A stretch of 64,000 nucleotides of DNA from Thamnaconus septentrionalis (GCA_009823395.1 CM020506.1:1415501-1479500); one strand, 5' to 3'. Positions 48,292-63,576 are shown, counted from the stretch's first letter. Notes: a model not told the origin generated them from the letters alone. Program-made: numbers and translations.

Positions 48292-51200
48292 AATCAAAAT
48301 GGTGAGTCATATCTTATTTTCATTGTACAGACAATTCTCTTCTGTTGTTTTCAACACCTGATGCGTTTTCACTTGGCAAACCGCAAAAGCCCATAGTTTG
48401 ACAAAACCTCTGTCAAAGTTTGGCAGGAGTAAAACTAAAAGAGCCTGATAAAAAAAAAAAAAAAAAAACAGCATTGAAGTGTCAGCAGACATGCTTATCT
48501 CCTTTGGTAAAACTCAGAGACTTGCATTCACTTCTCCTTTCTTCTTATTCTTCTTTTTTGACCTGTGTGATGTCTTCAAGGGAAGCCCAGAGCAGTTGCT
48601 CACCGGTTTCAACACAGCCAGAAAGATGATGATCGTTAACTCAACGATATGAGACCAAGAGAAAAACTATTTGGTTGATTGAGGACGGATGAGCAGAAAG
48701 AGATTAGATTTGAAGTTTCAGCCATTCGGAAGGGTTATTAGAACAAGAAAGTTTGTTTTGCAAGTGGCAGTTGAAACCAAATCAAATCCACGTGGAGATC
48801 TTCAAGTCGCAGCAGAAACCGGCAGCTTGAGATGGGAAATTATGTGTAAGCTATTCCTCAGAGCGCTTTGAGCTGAAGAGTGACTTTTGGAATCAAAACT
48901 GAACTGCCGAGAAAGTCCCAAAAGTTGAAGGCAGAGTTTAAGTAGTGCACTGACAGCACATCCAGAGAGGGAAAACACTTTTTGAAGCAGCAGAGCGCCA
49001 CATTCAAACAAAGACAAATCTTGAACGTTCGCTGCTGACTAGCTTTCGTGCCAGGAGCTTGTTTTCCCGGATAAGTGAGGACATTTCAGGAGCTGTCTTC
49101 ATGCAGAAGATTACTCTCTTTCTCTGCCAAGAGTACGCTGCGGAACTTTAACTGCCTCTGTGGCTCTGACATAGCCGGATTTAAAAAAAAAAAAAAATAA
49201 AGTAAAAAAATTCCTGTCCAGTGATGCAGTTTGGTTTTTCTTGGAAACACATTTCCAAGACATATTTTCCATGACAGGCCTGATCAGCGTGGCTTGTTGC
49301 ACAGTTTAAACTGTTCTGCCTCACGCCTGTGCCGCATGCATGTTCCAGTAGAACAGGGAAAAACAACACTGGGGTCTGAAAACACAATTTGTTGTGTCCC
49401 TGCTCCACTGGGTTTGCTAATTGTACATGCCTCCCCTGTTATTCCCTCACCACATGTGTCGTTTTCACATGTTGAGTTGGTGAAGCCACTCAAGTAAATA
49501 ATTAACATGTGCAGCACTAAATTTGACTTCATCTCAGTTTTTCTTTTTTTCCCCCCCAATCATTTTCCTCCAGATGCAGCTAAATTTAAAATGCTGTTTA
49601 TTGTTTGCCCTGTATAGAGCAGTTTGATCTCGGCTCCATCTTGAAGCGTTGCCATAAATCAAGGGGGAGCGAACATACCAGAGAGGAAAAAGATGTGGAA
49701 CAACTTCTCTAAAACGAGGTTTGAACAGGTGATTCCGATTGCAAAGTACTTCTGTGTGAAAAATAGTGTTTGTGCGACGACTTCCCAGAAGAATATTTTC
49801 TTGATGAATTTTAATGGTACAAACTGGATTAGTTTAACTCAGGGAATGAATAATGTGAACCACTGCAGTTTGCAGAGGAACAAGTCAAGGATGGAAAGCC
49901 ATTTGCAACAATATGAAAGCACTCAGTTATTCAGCCAATTCTATCGCTAATGACACGAGTGCAGACCAGTGATGATGGCAAGTCATGGCATATTCTTACT
50001 GTATTAATATGTATAAACGTACAGTACATAAGTCCGGTTCAGGCATTCATTAACCAACCGAGATGGATGTTTTCCTTGCTACGTGTCTCAAGGAAAATAA
50101 ATTGACCCGGCAAATGTTTATCTAGTCTATGGTTGAAGTTAATTGTAAAAGGGCTTTTTTTGTTACTTCATCCAGCAGTGGTGCTCCCTGCTCTCACGCC
50201 ACCCTCCTGTTGCTGCTGGAGCATAGCGAGCTCTGAATTAATTTTGGCATGTAACAAAATTTGGAGAATTATAAAGGGAAGGATTATTTGAGAAAATATA
50301 AAAGTAATGTTATACATGTCAAGTTTGATTGTGGTGAAAATTAAGAGTATAATTTCAGGGTGGCTCAGATTAAACAGATTGATATCTGCAGGTTTTATTC
50401 TCAGTGCGTTGTTAAGTTTCAGTCACAGTTTACATGGGACTCTGAGCACTCTCTATCTCATGTTTAAAAAAAAAAAAAAGTTTCAACAGGAAGAATTTTG
50501 TTTTATTGTCAACGTTCAAAGCCACTTCAGTCCCTTCCAATCTCAGCTCACTTTGAACTTGTGCACTGTGTGCCAGAATGCAGAGTCGCTGCAACCTGAT
50601 TGGCTGATTAGCAATTTGCATTAACTAGCAATCGAACAATTTAGCTAAAAAAAAAAAAAAAGAGAGAGTGAGAGGTAGGAGAGTGTAATTACACTAAAGG
50701 GATCCATTGTGTGATGTTTTTCTCGGCTTGCTGAGTTTGTGTTGGTGTCCGACCCCCGGGGTAACAAAACGTCACAGCTTAATTTGCACTCTGGGGACAC
50801 CGAACAGATCTCGACTCCAGACTGAAGTCTGTAATAAGGCGCCCAAATGGAAACAAAATAAGGAAGAAGTCTGCAGTGAGTGGTACGGTCATGAGCCACT
50901 GAACCGCAGGGGGTCTCTTGGAAATAAAGGCGAAACACTTTGAACAGCAACTGCGGTTTAATTGCACGAGAAGAAAAAAAACAACAAAGAAAACACGTAT
51001 AAACAAACAAATGACCATCTCCTGTTTCATGCCATGACTGAGGCTGAAGTTCAAGTCTTTAGAGCTGCCGTACAGAAGCAATGCAATCCTGGGTAGGCAG
51101 CTGCTAACCTGAACATTGTGGCGTCGCTTAATCTAATCAGACCAGTTGTGTGTTAAAAATCTTTGTTGACGAATTAAGTTTTGGAAAAAGCTGAGTTGAC

Positions 51201-52693
51201 CTTCATGAAGTATGACATTGGGTTTGGTGTCTGAACTGTCTTTCCTCTTTCCACTTTGGATGACGGTGTGGAAGTTTTCAGCCCTAAAACTGCCACAGTG
51301 GCTGCTGCCACGGTCTGCTGAAACATCCGATATGATTCTGTAAAACTGACCAAAACTATTAATTCAGGGAAGCTGTAAGTAGTGAGATAAAACTGGCTAA
51401 AGAATTTTTATTTTTTTTTTTTTTTACGTCTGGTGGACAGACAGTCTTTGTGCTTTTTAGTCTCCCACCTAATAGTTTCTAATCATTGTGCGTCACAAAG
51501 TCAAACACTTTAGATTAATCCATGAGTCAGCGTGAGCACACCGCAGGAGTAGCTGCCTTTTGTTTAACTCCCTGAAATTAAACCTGTTCTTTCAAAACAA
51601 TTTCCAGTCACTGCATGACAACGTACCATGCATGTCGGCAGGTTTAAGAGGAATGTGTTGTTGCTTTTTGCTTTTTTTTTTAAAATACTTAAATACATTT
51701 TTTAGATTAGATTTTTCAGATTTTTAGACATTGGGTAATTTGGGTCGAATTGCATTCATTCCTACGGCGAACTGAAATAGAGTGCACATGGAAGGCAATT
51801 AAGAGCCTTGATTCTGGGTACATCAAGGTCCGACAATCCACTCTAGGATTTGTCTTAATCGAACTATACTATGTAGGTGTTAAGACGCCCTTAAAAAAAT
51901 TTCTCTCTCCTATGTTTAGGCTAATCAAACACCCCAAAACAGCTTTGAGATAACAGAAACTTGTCATTCCAGCCTTGTAGGAAAAATAAAATGACCTACT
52001 TTCCATGGGGGCTTTGGACTGGGTCGTGGCGGAAGAGTAATCAAGCTGTCATCGGTTACAATCTGACCTTTTAGCTCGCACTGCCTCCATCAAGCTAATC
52101 ACAGCGACGCTTTGTAACACCGGGACGCAGTGCCGGAATGAATCATCCCTCAAAGTTTCAGTAGGCTTGAAGGAAAACAGAGTCATCGAGTCATCCATGT
52201 CAAATTTGAAGAATAGAATTATAATTAAACAGGCTTCCCAGTGCTGCTGCTGTGAGACGTTAGCCGATACGTACCATGAGCAGACCGACTCAGAGGACTT
52301 TGCTGGAATCAATCTCCAAAGTGGTTGAGAAAAAAAAGATGTGAAAAAAAAAAAAAAAAACCTACACAGTGGCATGGAGCTCAATTTTATTGCTCACCTC
52401 TCCACTAAAGGAGCGGCAGCATGTTTAATCAAACCAATTGACTTGTGTCTGACCTCTTTGCTATGACTACAGTGCAGGATCGCCTCAGGCGGCGTTCAAT
52501 CCACACACTAAACCCCGAGAAGCCCAGCGCTCTCCGCCGCAGTCTGCCTAATTGACTCTGTAATTGTGTCATAGTTCAGCGGCACCAAATTGAAATTAAA
52601 TTTTCGAGGATACTTTAGCAACTCCGATGCCCCGAAAAAGGACTTAAGAAGAAAAGAGAGAAAGAAAGAAAGTCAGAGAGAAAGAGGGGCGGG

Positions 52694-52698
<5 letters not shown>

Positions 52699-52727
<29 letters not shown>
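52699..52727 (+). repeat. (GA)n microsatellite
   Basis: About 13 GA units within a longer purine-rich stretch (52650-52735). Confidence 0.93.
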
Positions 52728-52730
<3 letters not shown>

Positions 52731-53271
52731 TGCAAGAGTCACAAGTTAATTTTTCTGTTTCCATTTTTTTTTTCCAAGACTGGACGGGAGACTGTTCCTG
52801 CTGCATTCAGTCGCTGTTGTGCATACAATTGCGGCCACAAGGAGAAAATTCCAATTAGATGTTTGTAGATCAAATATGTATCAAGTCTTGACATTAAAGT
52901 TGGAGCAGTAGTAATTGCTTTTTTTATTCACCTGGTACTCAATGCAATTGCATTTTTTAAACTATGAGTCTCGCTTCGACGGTTCACGGTTACGTAAAAA
53001 CGTTGAACTTTGTTTTGTGTCTCTTCCAGACACTCCCTGGTTGGCTCCACACAGCTGCTCTGTTGGGTGCCTAAAAAACACGACCAAATCCACCTGCCAA
53101 ACCTAAAGCAAACAACTGACTTTCTAGATGTTCAAATGTCAAACAGAAGTACAAAGACTCGCTGTTTTATCCCTAAGTTGCGCGAAACAAAACAAGCCCC
53201 TGACACCACTGAGGAACTTTAAGGCTGCTACTGTTAATTCTACATGAGCATGCTGAGCTTTGTATTTTGTT

Positions 53272-53274
<3 letters not shown>

Positions 53275-53317
<43 letters not shown>

Positions 53318-53338
53318 AAAAAAAAAAAAAAAAAAAAA
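53275..53338 (+). repeat. (ATGT)n followed by poly(A)
   Basis: Ten ATGT units run directly into 24 A. A poly(A) fused to a tetranucleotide tract can mark the 3' end of a retroposon, but no element body was recognised to its left. Confidence 0.93.
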
Positions 53339-53399
53339 CCTGCTGCTTAAATTTATAGGGTGATAATTAATAAAGAAATGGAAAACAACGAGATGCCAT

Positions 53400-54430
53400 G
53401 TGGAGGAGGCGGCTGAGCAGCAGGCTGCTGCTGTTCGGGAATTTTCCTTCGCCGCTCGTCTCCCGTTATGTGGGGAGATGAGGTCATCGGCAGTGACAGG
53501 AGGATGATGATGAGGTAATAGGCCTTCACAGGCCGACGGTGCTTCATAAATCCGCTCTGCTGGACGGCGAGCGGCTCGCTTCCAAACTTTGGCAGATGCA
53601 CCGGTGCACCTTTCTGTCTCCGTCCGTCCTTCTTTGCTTGGAGAAGCGGCTCCTCTTGCACGAGCCGCAACGTTTTTCTCGCTAAATATATCAACTTGAG
53701 AGAAAAAAACCAAAAAAAAAAAAAGGAAGCGCTCTGTCTGAGTTGGAAGGAAAAGGGAGCCACGGTAGCTTTGAAAACATCTCGCCAGAAGAATTGCTTA
53801 GCCCGGAAAAACGATACGCAGCTGCTCGGGAGCATTTCTGCATGGTAATTGCCATGGCACAGGCATAATTTCCCATCATTAGAAGGACCTGTTGCCTCGG
53901 AGAGCGGGAGCTTCCAAGGAGGAGGAAGAGGACAAAAAAAAAAAAAAAAAAACAAGCCCTTAAGCTGCCAGGCCTGAGAGATAACCAGGGTTGGCCGTGC
54001 TGTCAAAAAACTGCAGAGATACGGCCAAAATATTGCGCTGGGTAAACAAGCCCATTCTGCCCGTTCATTATGCAGCCGCGCTGAAGCTGCAGCAGCCGCA
54101 GCCATGACTCCCGGTCGGAGTGCGGAGAGATTTATGAAAGCAGCAAGAGGGAGCACAACCTTTTCTGTGCGACGCGTGGCACCTTCAGAACGGGGCCGCC
54201 AGCGCGTCGGGGCCTCTGTTTTTAAGAATTCGATCTCGTCCTCACTTCTGCTTTTTTTCTCTTTTTTTTCCTCCTGGTTGCCCTTGAGACGAGATGATTG
54301 TGCGGCTCTTAAAGGAGACCTCGGCGGGAGGAGATGAACGACCTCTGCCCATTCATCATCGCTCACCTCGCCACCTCCTCCTCTGCAATTAAACGCGGGC
54401 CGTTCGGTGGCAGCGGACGCTTTCATCTTC
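53400..54430. promoter_or_regulatory. CpG-enriched intronic block, function unknown
   Basis: This kilobase is richer in CpG than its surroundings (GGACGGCGAGCGGCTCGC, GGGGCCGCCAGCGCGTCGGGG near 54194). It is interrupted by A-runs at 53711-53723 and 53935-53952. A 357-codon open frame crosses it on the minus strand but reads through the A-runs as polyphenylalanine and has no family resemblance. A regulatory island or an unannotated 5' exon is possible; nothing in the sequence decides it. Confidence 0.25.
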
Positions 54431-57400
54431 GAATTGACTGATTGATTTGAGCGTTTTTTTCTCTTCCTTTCTATCTCCTTGCAAGATCACCCTTTTACGA
54501 CGCAACAGGCAGTGTTGCGTTTGATTTATAAGGCAACAGTGTAGCTGATGTCTTCGTGCGGGAGGGTGATAAAAAATACCATTTCTGAAATTATGAAATT
54601 GTGGGAAAATAAGGCCTGCTGGGAGGGGTAAAAAAAGCAACACAATAACAATGTGTTTCGGTTGTTTTTTTTTTTGTTGTTGTTTTCGGCTCATTTGTTG
54701 CTGGAGTCCCTGTAGAATAAATATCACCATGGGCAGAAATGATTGCAACTGAGGGCATTTTCAAGCTGAATTTGTTCTGTAATTTTTGCAGAAATGTTTC
54801 CATCTTTCTGGGGACGGGGAGGAGGAGGAGGAGGGGAGAAACAGGAGGATGAGGAGAAGGAGCTGCAGTTTAGATTGTGGTTTTTTTCCTCCAGAATCCT
54901 TCAGTTGAATGACAGAGTTCAGCGCTGACAGAGTGACCCTAACATGACCCACCTGCCTTCGACACTTTCACATGTCTGGCTTGGTGTGACTTCAAATAAA
55001 ATTATTTGGCCTTGTACTGGCTCGTCAATTATTCTGGGGTATTTTTCAGACTTGATGAACTTCTTCAACAAGAGTCCCTGGGGAGAGCATTTATAAAGGG
55101 CAGCTTCACTCCTCCAGGGTTAAAACCATGCATCTCCTTTATTATCATCTCCTGTCAGTCAAACAGTTTATTTCTCTAGAACAAGCAAGCTTCCCTCCCG
55201 GAGAAAAGCCTCGACGTGCCCGTCACGTTGGACCGCCTGCAGAAAAACAGCAGCCCTACGTCATTTCCACCACTGTCTCATAGAGACCATTAGTTGCTTT
55301 GGCTGATTTGTGTGCGGAAGGCAGGAGAATGGTTTGCACACCCAGAGAACACCCTGATGTTTTTTAAGAGCTCCAAACCAATTTTGCATCAAAGAAGCGA
55401 GATGAAAAGAATTCAAGCATCAGTGATATAATTTCACCCCCAAAATCTCACACAGCAACATTTTGCAGAGTTTTGCATATGATCAGATCGGAACTCAAAT
55501 TACATATGTATACACACGTGGACAGGCACGCACGCACACATTGCCCTGTGTGAGAGTACCCTTAGAGTGGGACCAGGGACCAGGTACAATTCCAACTGGG
55601 CACGGCAAGAATGGAACTAGCACACTGGGAATGAAAAAAAAAAAAATATATATATAACAGAGATGAGTAGTACATTGGTAAAAAAAAATGACCAGGGTGG
55701 GTCGGAAAATCCTGCTGGCACCAGAAGAGTTCAGTTTAAAACATTACGTGGTGCACTGGGAGAACAAGCAAATTAAAGGACAGGAAAAACCCCAAACAGG
55801 AAGTTTTCTAGTTGCAGGTTGAGCAAAATATTCATTTTTCCACAATTGTTGTCTTAGAATAAAAGTAAAAACCTGATGATAAGTGGCTCTGAAATATGTA
55901 TTTAAAGTGATATTCCACCTACAAATACAATTGTGTCCATTCTCTCTATTCACCACTTTGTCAAATGCTCTAGACGTGCAATTCAAAAGTACAATACGCT
56001 GCCACATTTTGCGTTTCCAAACACCATAATTAATTCACATGGGATTCTGATTTGACGTTGATCCAAACTCAATCAAATTAGAATTCACCCTGATTTTTCC
56101 AGACCTGTGGAATTTGAAACCAAAACCAAAGCAAAAAGGCATCAGCCAATGAAAAAAAAAAAAATACATAGAGATAAAATAAAGTCTCATTTTTTTGTGA
56201 GTTCACCCATATTGTAAAATGCACGTAAAGAGTCATTGCTTTGCCTCAGCGCTCTGCGGTGGTGCACGCTGAGAGTGGAGCCACTTCAACTCTCTCACAG
56301 CCAGCCGCTCGCTGCACAAGTGAGACTCAAACTGGGAAACTTTGTAACTGTGTAGCTGGAGTCTTTACCCTCCAGGCTGCCACTAACCTCAGTTAATTAA
56401 TTTTATTTTCGACTGCACGCTGGCATATTAACTGGTGCCTTTGGCTAAAAAAACATCTCGGCTTCCTCATCCACACATCAATCCATTCCCACTCCCAACC
56501 CCTCCCCACTTCACATGGTACAAACAATGCGAATTCAGATAATGATGCAGGTTTAATTGGCTGCGGCCCCGGGGTGCACTTCTTGACAGATTTAGATATT
56601 CCTCTGAAGGAACGACATATCAGCCGCTCAGCCAGACCACTTTATTTTCATGTGATTATTTAGATTTTTTGTATGCATAATATTGTAAATATGCTCGTGC
56701 TATGACCAGAGGCAAACTCTGGATGAGCACTGCATTTTAAGATAGTTTGGATTAGCCAGAGTGCAGAGGAGATGAGCTGTGACATTGTTTAGAAATACAA
56801 ATATCAAAATCACTCAGAGCGCGTGCTAAATATTAGCCAAACTCTCGCCCGACACTGCAGTCAAAAGACAATATTAGAATTATTGCAACATGTCAGGTCA
56901 GATTGCGATTGTCAAAAATGGGGATTTTCTGTTCACCTTGCAAATACGGCGGGGTTGCTGAGATTCCATTTAATCTTGCACATCCATTTGCAGAGTTTTC
57001 AGAAATGATCAACTTTTCAGACTGCCGCTGTGTGACCAGTCGTTGCGACTTTGGCAGGAAGAAGTGGCTGCAAGCTGCCCTTAAAATCCGAGGAAACGGA
57101 GAAAGAGAAAAAAAAAAAAAGTACTGCAAATGTCTTCCAGCCAACTGGCTGCTGGAGAGCCTCAGCAGTAGCTGCTGTTTTATTATAGCTGGCCGGCATG
57201 TTTGTGTTAGAGGGAGAACAAACAAACAGAAGTGAAGGGGTTTTCTTGGAAGAAAATACACTTTTATTTTTTGCCTCAAACCTTATTGGCTTTGGCAAGA
57301 GTTCACCATGATGCACCAGGTTTGACGCGTGTCTATCAGACTGTAAAGGGTTAGGGTAACTGCTGCATTCTGGTGGCTCAGTTGCAAGTCAAAGATCAAG

Positions 57401-60400
57401 TTCATTGATTGACAGAAAGTTCATTCAAATATCTAACCAAACCATTATGGCTGGACAAACAGTATAATGTACTGCTGACTTACAGTACATTCATGCAGCT
57501 GAATGGCATCAGGTAGGAGGTTTGCAAGACGGGTCTGCAGGTTCTATTGAAGCAGTCTCAGTAATGAAGCTGAATCAGGTGCCTCCAGATGAGTCTTTTC
57601 TGTGGATCGTGCTCTACCTGCCTTGACCTGTCAAAGATGGTTCAAAGCGCAGAGCTCACACTGTTTATTTCCCAGTCGCGCACATCTTAGGTACTGCCGC
57701 AGGTTTTTCTTTGCTTCACCGTTTCATTTATTTATTTATTTTCCCCTTTGCCGAAGAGAGACAGATTTGCTTCGGCCTCGAACGGAAGACACAAGGGGAT
57801 CCCTCTGATCCCTGCAGTGGTGTCACTCAATGCCGGCGCACCTCAGAGCTCTGGCCCTAAATATGGTAATCCCGGCTGTGGTAGTCTGGCTTGTGAAGCA
57901 CACCTCGTCAAGCGGACTAGAATTTTTAAAGTCTGCGGGGCAGCGCTGTGGGAGCTGTGGTAAAGTGGACTAATCCTACGGACGTGGTCCCTTAAAGTCA
58001 GTGCCACAGTTTCCACCTGTGTCGAGGTTTGAGCGCAGAGAACCAAGCAGGAAGGTGAAGAAAAAATAAAGGAGGGCAAGCCTGCACACTCGGCGAGACG
58101 TAGCAGTCGGGTTCTCGATCTTAAAGGGTACTGAAGTCTTTTAAGGTGCAGGAAATGTAAGGAAAAAAAGATTTCCATTCCTAAAATGCATCCGCACTAC
58201 ACTGTATAGACTAGGGAGGCCAATTCAGGGTTGTGGTCGCCTCAGATGACACTGAGGTGTTTGGCAAATTATGTTTGAGACAGTTCTTGTAGGCTGCCAA
58301 ACACCTCCATGTCTGCCGACACCGCCACAGTTTCATTCTGCCGCGTCTCCTCCAAGAAAACATGGAAGCTAGTGCCAGTTATTGAGGGGAAGAAGTTGTA
58401 AATTATGCACACGCCTATGATGGAATAATGACGGATAATCCCTCCATTTTCAAAAGGGCCGCCACACACGACTTTTCCGTGCTGAGACATGAACGCCTTC
58501 GTGGCTATACACGTCCCCAAACCACAGCTTTGCTTTCAAAAAGTCGCTGGCTGTGCATGGGCCCGTCGTGTTCCTTGTGAGGGAAACTGAGAATTTGATG
58601 GTCCTGATAGAGCAGCACTCAGGCTGCCGGTGCAAACACAGTAGCATCATCGTGCAGACTAGTTTAACTACCTGCACTGAATACCCGTGCCATGTGACTG
58701 ACTATACATGGCTTATGTGATTGCGTAGCTGTTGCGACAACAGGTTAGCATGCTACTATACGTAAGGAACGTAGAGATAAATTTACCTGTACTAAGAAAA
58801 AAAAAAAAAATCATCTTTGTTTCATGCCAGTGTGTGTTCAAAAACAATACGTCAAGCATTGGACTAAATGGACAAAGTTCAAGAATTCCAAGAAGGTGCA
58901 AAGCTCAATATATTTTCTCTTTTTGGTCATATTTACAGCAGAAAGCAGCATCTTAAAATCAACAGATTGGACTCAAGGCACTTTTGACTGAGTAGTCGGT
59001 CCAAACTGCCTTAAACAGAAGGCCGTAATCCTCTCTCTGCCACGAGACTCCAAAACAATTCCACAGCCATCAAGCACTGCGCCACCTCTTTCCCAATTGC
59101 CCGCTGCAAGTCAAAGAGAGTTCCGAGCCCATTACTTTTCCTGACTCCCACCAAGACAGATGCCACCTTTTGAATATTGTGAAAACTCAATCAGGCCTTG
59201 CAAGGAACGGAGAGGGAACAAAAAGTGAATTGAGTTACCCGCAGCCACTTCAGACTTGGACCTGCTGTGAATCACTGGTATATCTTGGCAGGCCGCGGCC
59301 ATATAATTGATGCCTTTCATTACATGATTGAAGTGGGTGTTTCTGCGAGGTGGAGTGGAGGTAGCCAGACCATCGCTGAGAGCAACGAGCGGTCGCGGTG
59401 ATTGATAGGAGGGTGAGGCGCATAAACACTGGAGTGTTAGTTGCCTAAATGCAAGTGAGTGTTACTCCCATTGACAGCTGCAGGCGAAGCCATTAATAAA
59501 GCGCGCAAATGATGATAGCTGTTGTATCGATTGCGGTTCGCACCCTTTATTCCAGCGGGCCTCTCTCACTCCAATACTCTGCCTCAGTAAACGCGGCCAT
59601 CGAAGCTGTTGACCCGGGCTGTCTCCCGCCATTGATCACGCCTCTGATGTCAGAACGCCACGTTTGCTGTGTGTACGCGCGGCAGCTTAATCCATTCACA
59701 AAGCTCGCCGATGGTACAACACGGATCGATGGCAGTCGGGGCGAAGAAAAAATGGAAGTGTGAAATTAAAAAACTATAGATTCAGCCATGGAAAAAGAAA
59801 AAGAAAACAGAAAGAGGCAGCATCCTGATTGACCCGGACACAGGCAGAATACATCTTGTGTGTTGGCCAGAACTGACTGGCAGCTTCTGCGAAATGACTA
59901 ATGACACCCAACCAGCTGACTCACTCCTGGGCGATCACAAATCCGTGGCATAGTGAACGTTTTCCCTGCAATTCCACCATTTAACTCCACCCCCTGTGCT
60001 GTCCCACCCCCCCCACTGCCGCTGTTTCAGCCCACCGCCGAGTGCCTTGTCATTTGTAATGGAAATGTCGAGCCTTGAGTCAAAGTGACATTATGTCAAA
60101 ATGTTATCCCGTGACTCCCGCCAGGCCATAGGAGTCTTGCCGTATTATTCATTTAGAGTCAAATTAGAGACACTGTTGGGGAGCACCCATCACTTCGAAA
60201 AGATTTAAAGTGAGTGCCGAATACAAACTGATTTTTAACTAGCGTCGGTTTGGCAGAGGAAGCGGCAGACGTCTGCGGTGCACCTCCCCAGTGAGTTTGA
60301 ATTTGCAGGACAAAATTGGTGACATTTCTGATTCAGAATTTTTCGGTGAGGCTCAGACTAAAAGCTGCTTAGCAGTATGATACGCTAGGTCAGAAAATAT

Positions 60401-60820
60401 CGGATAATATTCCCTTCGGTTTGTTGCCACACAATAGTGGCAAAAAGAAATTTGTGACACCCTTAATATCTTACACAATCTGAGACATCCAAAAGGAAAC
60501 CTTTGCAAATGCAAAGGACTATTTTTGTTTATTGGAATAATAATATTATTAATAATAAAAATGTTCGCAATGATACTGTCTGAAAGAAGGACACAATTAC
60601 TTGGCGAAATCAGCTGGAGCTTAAATGTGCACATTCAATCTTATGGTTAACAACATTAATAAGGAAAGGCGGTTTGAACAAATGCATTCCTTTTAAAATG
60701 AAAATGTAAAATGAAGCCAGATTCAGATTCAAAAACAACTACAAAATGTGAATTGAACACACATCAGGAATTGCAAGGGCGCTGAATTTATGTATTTTGT
60801 ATGACCTCAGGCTTTCTTTA

Positions 60821-60840
60821 AAAAAAAAAAAAAAAAAAAA
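60821..60840 (+). repeat. poly(A) run
   Basis: About 20 consecutive A. Confidence 0.9.
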
Positions 60841-63531
60841 TGCAATGACAGTCTTGGTTTAAAAAAAGAGAAAAAGAGTAAGATAACAGAGATCACTATT
60901 TTAAATTTAATATTGTAGAACACAAATCCTTTTTGTGTGCGTGAGCTTATGCTAAAATGAAATGTATTTCTTTTTCAACCAGCAGGCTTGAATAAAAACC
61001 CCTGCTTACAATACATTAACGTTCGGCAGCGGACGCTTTAGTCAGAGAAACTACCGCTTTAGGACAGGAACAACTTTAATTTATTTGACATCCCCTCCAA
61101 TCACCTCTGGATGTTAAGCCAAGCCGAGACATTTCCTTGATTTCATCAGGGCTAATGGGACCGCTGGAATCCTATCAGCATCTCGCCGTGTAGCACATTA
61201 CCATACGGAAGCCCTGTTTAAAATGGAGCCTCATGGTTGTTGTTTGCATAATTTAAGTATTTTTCCCAATGAAACTCACTTTTCGCCATGATGCTTCCCT
61301 TTGCATCAGGAATTGTTTGTCGTCAACAGTCAGAGTCGGGTTGATGGTAATGTTCTCCACTTGTGGCGAGATAAGTGTTTGCGTTCTGCTTCACTCACTG
61401 CTTTGACGCTGATTACTTAAGGTTTGCGATAGGAAATGAAAAGGTAAAGTCACGTCTACACTTACACTATATATTCTGTATTTATACTATATGATGAAAA
61501 AAAAAATCTTGGTGCATCGCATACAGATAGTGAGAGGAGTCTTACTGCAAGTCTTTCAGGAAATGCTTGGATAAATTGCAGAGGAAGCAAAACCTATGCA
61601 GCGACACTGAGCATTTATTTGAAATTATTTTGAATCTAAAGAGTTTTGGTGACATTCAGAGACCCTGCTGAATAGCTTCAGAAAAATGAAACACTTTTCA
61701 TTTTTGTTATTAATACACTTTAACTCTTTGACTTGAAAGTTTTCATCCATCTAAATTGCCAAATCAGCAAGATCAAATCCTGCTGGGCCGCCAGCCCCAG
61801 GACAGTCGGCAGAGCGGGAAGCCCTGTTTAATTAAAAGTACTGCCGGCTAAACTCAGCACTCAAGTCCAACAAACTATTTGGATTTCTCCACCCATTCAC
61901 TAGGAAAACAACCCTTTCAAAATATTTTTCTCGCTGACTTCTTGTCTTACCCTTTGTATCTGAGCCTTTTTCTCCTCAACAACATAAATTAGTAAATTGG
62001 ACTTCAGCGGGAGTTTGTGCAATTGAGCTGCGGCTGCGATAGAGTTCGCTAATGATTTTTAACAAGTAGGATTTTCGGAAATTCTCCGCCCATCAGTGAA
62101 TTAAAACAGTCATTTTGCATGGCCATCTTGCATGATGATCTGGCACACAGACACACAAATCCAGTCTTCCCAAGACCAACCAAACCCTCTATGATTTCTA
62201 TAATGTGTGAGGATGTTGTTCAGGGATAGATCGTATTTGGCCAACACAACATTAACCACTCGCAGAGGGTTCATAGCTCCCACTCTTACAATCCCGTTCA
62301 AAAGCACAAGGACCAATTTTCAAATGCATTTTCCCTCCTCGGAACGATTTGCCGTGTCTAAAAGCACATCCATTTAAAGACTGTTGCTGCAAACCAAACT
62401 GCAGAGGATCTCTCCCACAGACCCTCATATCTAATTTAAAGGGTGACTGGCACATTTTGTCAGTGTGATGAACGAGTTAGTCGCTGCAAATGTTGATCTT
62501 TAATTCCACAATTAAAAATAAAACCGATAGGATCATTCTTGGAAAAGATTACAGCATTAACGCGGAGACGTTGGAGTTTGGAGCGGCAACAATATTCTGA
62601 GTGTCATTAAGATAAGATAATAAGACATTATTATGATTAACAATTAGCATAATAGTTCCGTGTGACGCTGCCTCAGCAAACAAAGGTGGAGGAAACAGAT
62701 AAAGACGTTTCATCTGATTTAATAAGTCATCTATTAGCGTGTGTGGTGCATTGTTGTCTAAATCCTACCAGCATAGAGAAGAAGTGGAAAATATTGTTTG
62801 TTTGTTTGTTTGTTTTTTCGAGAGAATTGAGTGGAATGTCAGCGGCACTATGCTTAGTGACAGTAGCCTGGAGACACCATAATAATGAAAGTCTGAAAAT
62901 GTTCGACCAAAGTCGTCTTGATGACTCATCTCGCTGCTCGCCAACTCCTTGGATGACACATTATATAAGAGCTGGAAAAACAGAGTTAGAATGTAAGAGC
63001 ATTATTTCCAGCTTCAATTGTCGTCTGTTCCCGTATATTTTCTTCAACATTTGTTCTAGATAGCCATGTTCCACCACCTCTCATTTAAATTTTAAATGCA
63101 ATTCAGCCATTTCATACTAACACCGTGTTACCGTCATATTTAAAACAATTTATCAGCAATAAATCAAAATTAAGGTTTTTTTAGCGAATTTAGTGAAACA
63201 AGAGACAATATTTATATAAATTATACATCAACACTAAATTTGTCAATAATTACTTGACAATGTTTGCATTTCATTTGTGTTTTAAGACGTCTTTATGAAG
63301 TCATGGAGGGAATGGCCGCATTAGGTTGACCATATACAGTAAGAATTGAAAATATAAGGGAAGAGAATAAGATGTCGGGGTTAATTTCAGAATGGTTAGC
63401 CTGGTTGTATGTCCAGAAAAATATGCATTATAGTCTAATCAGTCAAATTACTTCACTATGAACAGCTAGCAAGACAAATACACATTTTGAAGTTAACAAC
63501 ATCTCAGTTTATTCTTGAGCTCCACAGATTT

Positions 63532-63536
<5 letters not shown>

Positions 63537-63570
<34 letters not shown>
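63537..63570 (+). repeat. (GT)n microsatellite
   Basis: About 17 GT units followed by ATATG. Confidence 0.95.

Positions 63571-63576
<6 letters not shown>

Noticed and set aside
53353..54426. 357-codon open frame on the minus strand
   Set aside because: It reads polyphenylalanine through two A-runs, has no domain I recognise and lies wholly within a grm4 intron. Its length is explained by the high local GC content and A-runs lacking stop codons.
62110..62455. Possible coding segment on the minus strand (ILTHYRNHRGFGWSWEDW)
   Set aside because: It looks protein-like at first sight, but I recognise no family, found no splice sites around it, and it is not the expected grm4 upstream exon.
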